28,845 nucleotides of DNA. Source: a bacterium. GTDB taxonomy: Bacteria; Ratteibacteria; UBA8468; B48-G9; JAFGKM01. The notes under the pieces were generated by a model, which was not told the DNA's origin, searched no databases, and saw nothing but the letters and a program-made list of their open reading frames with translations. Both the position numbers and the translations under genes were made by a program. The stretch is taken from NCBI GenBank assembly GCA_023230585.1, contig JALNXB010000023.1, forward strand, positions 1 to 28,845. Reading direction: 5' to 3'. Shown here in pieces: positions 26,062 through 28,845 of this stretch. The first letter of the stretch is position 1. Each line of letters begins with the position of its first letter.

Positions 26062-26127
26062 TTTTGCCCTCTACCCTTGGGGTCTTGTCCCGAGTATCTC
26101 CGAGGGGTAGAAGGATCAAGACGAGGG
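26062..26127 (+). repeat. Family A repeat interrupted by nested module B
   Basis: The outer repeat runs TTTTGCCCTCTACCCTTGGGG and resumes AGAAGGATCAAG, but a module TCTTGTCCCGAGTATCTCC plus GAGGGG sits between them, breaking the hairpin found intact at 20517 and 23778. Confidence 0.7.
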
Positions 26128-26150
26128 TTGCCACATCATTAGAAGCATTC

Positions 26151-26172
26151 CTCGCAATGCCACAAAACGGCA
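26151..26172 (+). repeat. 22-base direct repeat, copy 2
   Basis: Perfect copy of 25985-26006, followed by a similar purine-rich GATAAAGACATAAAAGAA tract, related to GATAAAAGCATAAAAGAA at 28452-28469. Confidence 0.75.
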
Positions 26173-26194
26173 GATAAAGACATAAAAGAACCCC

Positions 26195-26234
26195 CCCCTC
26201 ACCTTGCATCCTCTCCCTCAGGGGGAGAGGCAAA
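26195..26234 (-). repeat. Palindromic intergenic repeat family A, inverted copy
   Basis: Read on the minus strand: TTTGCCTCTCCCCCTGAGGG, then AGAGGATGCAAGGTGAGGGG. The hairpin CTCTCCC/GGGAGAG has seven perfect base pairs. Sequence differs from the other copies but the stem-and-tail plan is kept. Confidence 0.65.
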
Positions 26235-26332
26235 TAAGGAAAGATTGTCATTACAAGTGATGAAGGTTGTACCTATAAGTATTTTGCGGAGGTCAGACCT
26301 TCGTCTTAGTCAAGTATACGAAAAGAAATAGC

Positions 26333-26470
26333 CCCCCATTCCGTCTTTTGTAGTTAGTCTTGCGAGTTTTACCCGCTGAAGCCAACCTACGCTAAAATAC
26401 AAGCTTCGGCAGGTATACCTTGACGTAGGTGGAGGGACAGTTAGCAACTTAACCAAAAACAAAAGACGTA
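26333..26470 (+). repeat. MITE-like structured element, family C
   Basis: The stretch CCCCCATTCCGTCTTTTGTAG onward (26333-26383) recurs almost unchanged at 28665-28715, and 26382-26410 recurs in inverted orientation at 28602-28630. Ends CGTCTTTTGT (26342-26351) and ACAAAAGACG (26459-26468) form a 10-base inverted repeat; an inner ACCTACG/CGTAGGT pair lies at 26385-26391 and 26424-26430. Confidence 0.6.
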
Positions 26471-26502
26471 ATGATAAAGTATGAGATTGCCCCTTATATG
26501 TC

Positions 26503-26533
26503 ATTCCGGACTTGATCCGGAATCTCGTTTTTT
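26503..26533 (+). terminator. Terminator-like hairpin from a palindromic repeat
   Basis: ATTCCGGA, loop CTTGA, TCCGGAAT form an eight-base-pair hairpin (26503-26523), followed by CTCG and a run of six T (26528-26533). Rho-independent terminators have this form. The sequence also resembles widespread dispersed ATTCCGGA-type repeats, so it may be a repeat acting as a terminator. Confidence 0.5.
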
Positions 26534-26652
26534 ATTACCACTTCATAATGGTGACAAAGTGGGTAGTAGTTGTTATACTAACTTTTATATTAGATCTTTC
26601 TCAACAAATCAAAGCCCTTATAATAACTAAACTTTTATATTTAACGGCTTTC

Positions 26653-26661
26653 TGTTATAAT
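26653..26661 (+). promoter_or_regulatory. Extended -10 promoter giving a leaderless xseA transcript
   Basis: TGTTATAAT is a perfect extended -10 box, only eight bases before ATG 26670. No good -35 box is seen (TTTTAT at the expected place). Transcription would begin at or within a few bases of the start codon. Confidence 0.55.
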
Positions 26662-26669
26662 TTTATGTT

Positions 26670-27980
26670 ATGGAAACTTTAACATTAAAAAACTTTTTAG
26701 AGGCAGTAAAAAACTCCCTTGATACATCTTTTCCGCTACAATATTGGGTGAGTGCTGAAATAGCCGATTTAAAGGTTCATACCTATTCACAACACTGTTA
26801 TTTGGACCTTGTAGAAAAAAATCAACACTCAGTTATTGCAAAAACAGGTGGAGTTATATGGAAAAACAGGTTTGAATATATAAGCAGAAAGTTTACCGAA
26901 GCAACAGGTCAACCTCTTAAAGATGGGATGAAGGTACTTCTATTAATAGAAGTGCTTTTTCATGGGGTATACGGATTTAAATTAAATGTTAATGATATAG
27001 ACCCTTCTTATACCCTCGGAGAATTTGCGCTACATAAAAAAAAGATACTTGCTCTACTTGAAAAAGAAGGTCTTCTAAACAAAAACAAGTTGTTACCTTT
27101 CCCAACAGTTCCACAAAGAATTGCGGTTATATCTTCTCCTACTGCAGCTGGTTATGAAGATTTTATGAACACCCTCAATAACAACCCTTATAAATACCTT
27201 TTCAAAACAGAACTTTTTCATGCTTATATGCAAGGAGAACTTTCAGAAAAATCTATAACTGAAGCTTTAGGTTCCCCTTCTATAAAAGAAGGTAAGTTTG
27301 ATATAGCAATAATAATTAGAGGTGGGGGTGATAAGGTTGATTTACATAGTTTTGATAACCACAATATAGGTAAAGCCATTGCTCTATGCCCTATCCCTGT
27401 TATCACAGGTATTGGACATCAAAGAGATGAGACTGTTGCAGATATTGTTGCCCACACTAAGTTGATAAGTCCTACAGCTGTTGCTGAGTTTATTATCTTA
27501 AAAACAAGAGAGTTTGAAGAGAATCTTGAACAGGCAGGAAGAAGATTTTCTATTCAGTTAAATAATCAACTTGCCAAGCAACAGGAAACCCTTTCAACGA
27601 TAGATAAACATCTTCTTATTTTTACAAACTTTTTTATTCAACAAAAAAAGCAGTCTTTTAATGCCCTAATAGAAAACTTTAAAAATAGTACCTCAAAACA
27701 GCTTGCTGCAAACGAGTTTAAGTTAAAACAATTACCAGAAATTGTTTTAAAAGGTATTACAGTCTTTTTTAAAAGTAAAAAAATCTCTATTGAAAGATAT
27801 AAAGATAAGATAGATTTGATGAACCCTGTAAATGTGCTTAAAAAAGGATACACACTCACTTTTAAGAATGGTTCACTTGTAAAAAACTTTGAAGAACTCC
27901 AAACTGGGGATTCTATAAAAACAAAATTTCATACAGGTGAGGTAGAAAGTAGAGTCACAAAAGTCAAAAAAACGAGGTGA
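26670..27980 (+). CDS. xseA: Exodeoxyribonuclease VII large subunit
   Basis: Catalytic large subunit of exonuclease VII, which degrades single-stranded DNA processively. The 436-residue protein has an N-terminal OB-fold (LQYWVSAEIADLKVHTYSQH) and a catalytic domain with PQRIAVISSPTAAGYEDF, IIIRGGGDKVDLHSFDN, PVITGIGHQRDETVADIVAH and KLISPTAVAEF, all hallmarks of XseA. A long coiled-coil region follows (about 285-390), and a C-terminal KKGYTLTFKNGSLVKN motif typical of the family closes it. No Shine-Dalgarno sequence is visible before ATG 26670. It is followed by xseB after four bases. Confidence 0.96.
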   Translation: METLTLKNFLEAVKNSLDTSFPLQYWVSAEIADLKVHTYSQHCYLDLVEKNQHSVIAKTGGVIWKNRFEYISRKFTEATGQPLKDGMKVLLLIEVLFHGVYGFKLNVNDIDPSYTLGEFALHKKKILALLEKEGLLNKNKLLPFPTVPQRIAVISSPTAAGYEDFMNTLNNNPYKYLFKTELFHAYMQGELSEKSITEALGSPSIKEGKFDIAIIIRGGGDKVDLHSFDNHNIGKAIALCPIPVITGIGHQRDETVADIVAHTKLISPTAVAEFIILKTREFEENLEQAGRRFSIQLNNQLAKQQETLSTIDKHLLIFTNFFIQQKKQSFNALIENFKNSTSKQLAANEFKLKQLPEIVLKGITVFFKSKKISIERYKDKIDLMNPVNVLKKGYTLTFKNGSLVKNFEELQTGDSIKTKFHTGEVESRVTKVKKTR

Positions 27981-27984
27981 AAAA

Positions 27985-28200
27985 ATGGCAAAAAAAGAAG
28001 AAATGACATATTCCAACGCCCTTGCTGAACTTGAAGAGATAGTTGCTCTGATTGAAAATGAAGATATAGAGATGGACAGTCTTCTTGAAAAGGTTAAAAG
28101 AGCTTCGTTGTTGCTAAAAGTATGTAGAGCAAAACTAAGAGAAACGGAAGAAGAAGTAAAAAAGGTACTTGTGGATATAGGCGAAGAAAAGGAAGAATAA
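27985..28200 (+). CDS. xseB: Exodeoxyribonuclease VII small subunit
   Basis: The 71-residue small subunit binds along the coiled coil of XseA in exonuclease VII. The sequence has the family plan: YSNALAELEEIVALIENEDI, then MDSLLEKVKRASLLLKVCRA, then an acidic C-terminal helix. The start is preceded by GAGGTG, which overlaps the xseA stop, so the two are translationally coupled. Length and position directly behind xseA make the assignment firm. Confidence 0.95.
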   Translation: MAKKEEMTYSNALAELEEIVALIENEDIEMDSLLEKVKRASLLLKVCRAKLRETEEEVKKVLVDIGEEKEE

Positions 28201-28205
28201 GGGAC

Positions 28206-28428
28206 AAAAAAGTATGTGGTGTCTACTCACTCTGGTACTACGGCGCATACACCTTCTACACAACAATCAGGCACTCTGAGAACTCACCCTTCTGCACAAA
28301 GGGCGTCTCCGAAGGGCTTAACAGGCTCAGAGTAGGGGAACAAAAGGCTTGAACCTTTTGTTAACAGCCCGATTCTTGCTTGAGGTGTAGTTGCACCTCG
28401 TAATTCGTTCCTAAACACATACTTTTTT
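28206..28428 (+). repeat. MITE-like element with 13-base inverted ends
   Basis: AAAAAAGTATGTG (28206-28218) and CACATACTTTTTT (28416-28428) are perfect reverse complements enclosing about 200 bases rich in further hairpins. No coding capacity is seen inside. No clear target-site duplication is visible at the ends. Confidence 0.55.
28212..28256 (+). repeat. 45-base direct repeat, copy 1
   Basis: Starts GTATGTGGTGTCTACTCACT and ends GCATACACCTTC; identical over all 45 bases to 28474-28518. Its own ends are partly complementary (GTATG with CATAC, GGTGT with ACACC). Confidence 0.8.
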
Positions 28429-28473
28429 AATGAAAGAAAAGCAAAGGCAAGGATAAAAGCATAAAAGAAAGAC

Positions 28474-28518
28474 GTATGTGGTGTCTACTCACTCTGGTAC
28501 TACGGCGCATACACCTTC
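28474..28518 (+). repeat. 45-base direct repeat, copy 2
   Basis: Perfect copy of 28212-28256, starting 262 bases further on. It is preceded by a GGATAAAAGCATAAAAGAAA tract related to tracts that follow the 22-base repeats at 26.0-26.2 kb. Confidence 0.8.
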
Positions 28519-28601
28519 CCATTTTTGCCTTCTACCCTTGAGGATGTTTGGGGTGTAAGTCCCCAAGAGTTTGTAAAGAGGTTAATGGGATGAGGTTTAT
28601 C

Positions 28602-28715
28602 CGCCGAAGCTTGTATTGTAGCGTAGGTGGAGGGGCAGTTAGCTTTGCGCTTTTCCCCCATTCCGTCTTTTGTAGTTTATCTTGCGAGCTTTACCCGCCG
28701 AAGCCTTGGCGTAGG
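28602..28715 (+). repeat. Family C element, rearranged copy
   Basis: Contains CGCCGAAGCTTGTATTGTAG and GCGTAGGTGGAGGGGCAGTT, whose first part is the inverse of 26382-26410, followed by CCCCCATTCCGTCTTTTGTAG-type sequence (28665-28715) in the same orientation as 26333-26383. The two halves are thus in a different order and relative orientation from the 26.3 kb element. Confidence 0.6.
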
Positions 28716-28845
28716 AGGGGTTTCTTAGCGTGGCAATCTCGCCGTAGGCGGAAAAGGAATGGGAATAAACAATAGTGGGGATAAAAGCGAGGATTGCCGC
28801 AGTCACACAAAGCGTTCCTTCGCAACGACAAAAAGCGTCGGTTAG

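Larger units (their letters stand above)
25879..26669. other. Long repeat-rich intergenic region upstream of xseA
   Basis: 791 bases without a supported gene. It carries the tRNA promoter, two copies of a 22-base direct repeat, a nested family A/B repeat (26062-26127), an inverted family A copy (26195-26234), an element bounded by a 10-base inverted repeat (26342-26468), a terminator-like ATTCCGGA hairpin (26503-26523) and the xseA promoter. Short open frames here are translated repeats. Confidence 0.7.
28201..28845. other. Repeat-filled region after xseB
   Basis: 645 bases to the window end with no supported gene. It contains two copies of a 45-base direct repeat, a 13-base inverted repeat bracketing 223 bases, several hairpins (28339-28362 with nine-base arms AACAAAAGG/CCTTTTGTT; 28382-28399 with GAGGTG/CACCTC; 28273-28280 pairing with 28326-28333), a partial family A copy (28523-28540) and a family C copy. 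Open frames here are translations of repeats. Confidence 0.7.

Noticed and set aside
26048..26251. 67-residue minus-strand frame
   Set aside because: It covers two palindromic repeat copies (RERMQGEGG-type translations) and has no support as a protein.
28212..28518. Possible CRISPR repeats (two identical 45-base copies)
   Set aside because: Only two copies, 217 bases between them, and no cas genes. The layout fits a direct repeat at a mobile element better.
28548..28775. 75-residue frame near the right end
   Set aside because: It is entirely repeat-derived and lacks a ribosome binding site.

Overview
The window looks like a chromosomal stretch of an AT-rich, Gram-negative-type anaerobic bacterium, probably from an uncultured lineage. 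The long-form GyrB and the lipoprotein enzymes Lgt and LspA suggest a two-membrane cell. The hydrogenase maturation genes hypC, hypD and hypE suggest anaerobic [NiFe]-hydrogenase metabolism. The two prepilin-like proteins with a GFTLIELLVVIAIIAILAAM start and an H-x9-DG-type tail are typical of PVC-superphylum, Lentisphaerae or Omnitrophica-like bacteria. This placement is inference from gene content; nothing here names a species.

Layout. Bases 1-13085 hold eight minus-strand genes. In transcription order they are two pseudopilin-like proteins, a 1506-residue exported protein resembling exo-rhamnogalacturonan lyases, hypC, a 1025-residue exported multidomain protein, a beta-lactamase-fold serine hydrolase, hypD and hypE (cut by the window start). 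The hyp cassette is therefore split: about 4.6 kb carrying a secreted protein and a hydrolase lie between hypC and hypD. Bases 13086-13465 are a divergent promoter region.

Bases 13466-20375 are a compact plus-strand operon: gyrB, gyrA, archease, a DksA/TraR-type zinc-finger protein, lspA and lgt, with several overlapping start and stop codons. Bases 20763-23704 hold a pair of M16 peptidase-family genes, the first with an HxxEH site and the second a lipoprotein without it. A glycoside-hydrolase-like protein follows at 23981-25732, then a minus-strand tRNA-Arg(CCG) at 25805-25878, and xseA-xseB (exonuclease VII) at 26670-28200.

The most unusual feature is not a gene. Nearly every longer intergenic gap (2.1, 3.4, 6.6, 20.5, 23.8, 26.0-26.5 and 28.2-28.8 kb) is filled with GC-richer, palindromic, mosaic repeat modules. 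Some are nested inside each other, some occur in both orientations, and some lie within the interrupted hyp cassette and directly upstream of ribosome binding sites. No transposase, CRISPR array or rRNA gene is present. Function working together: the secreted proteins, pseudopilins and glycoside-hydrolase-like protein suggest use of complex polysaccharides, with fermentation or hydrogen metabolism behind it; this link is inferred.
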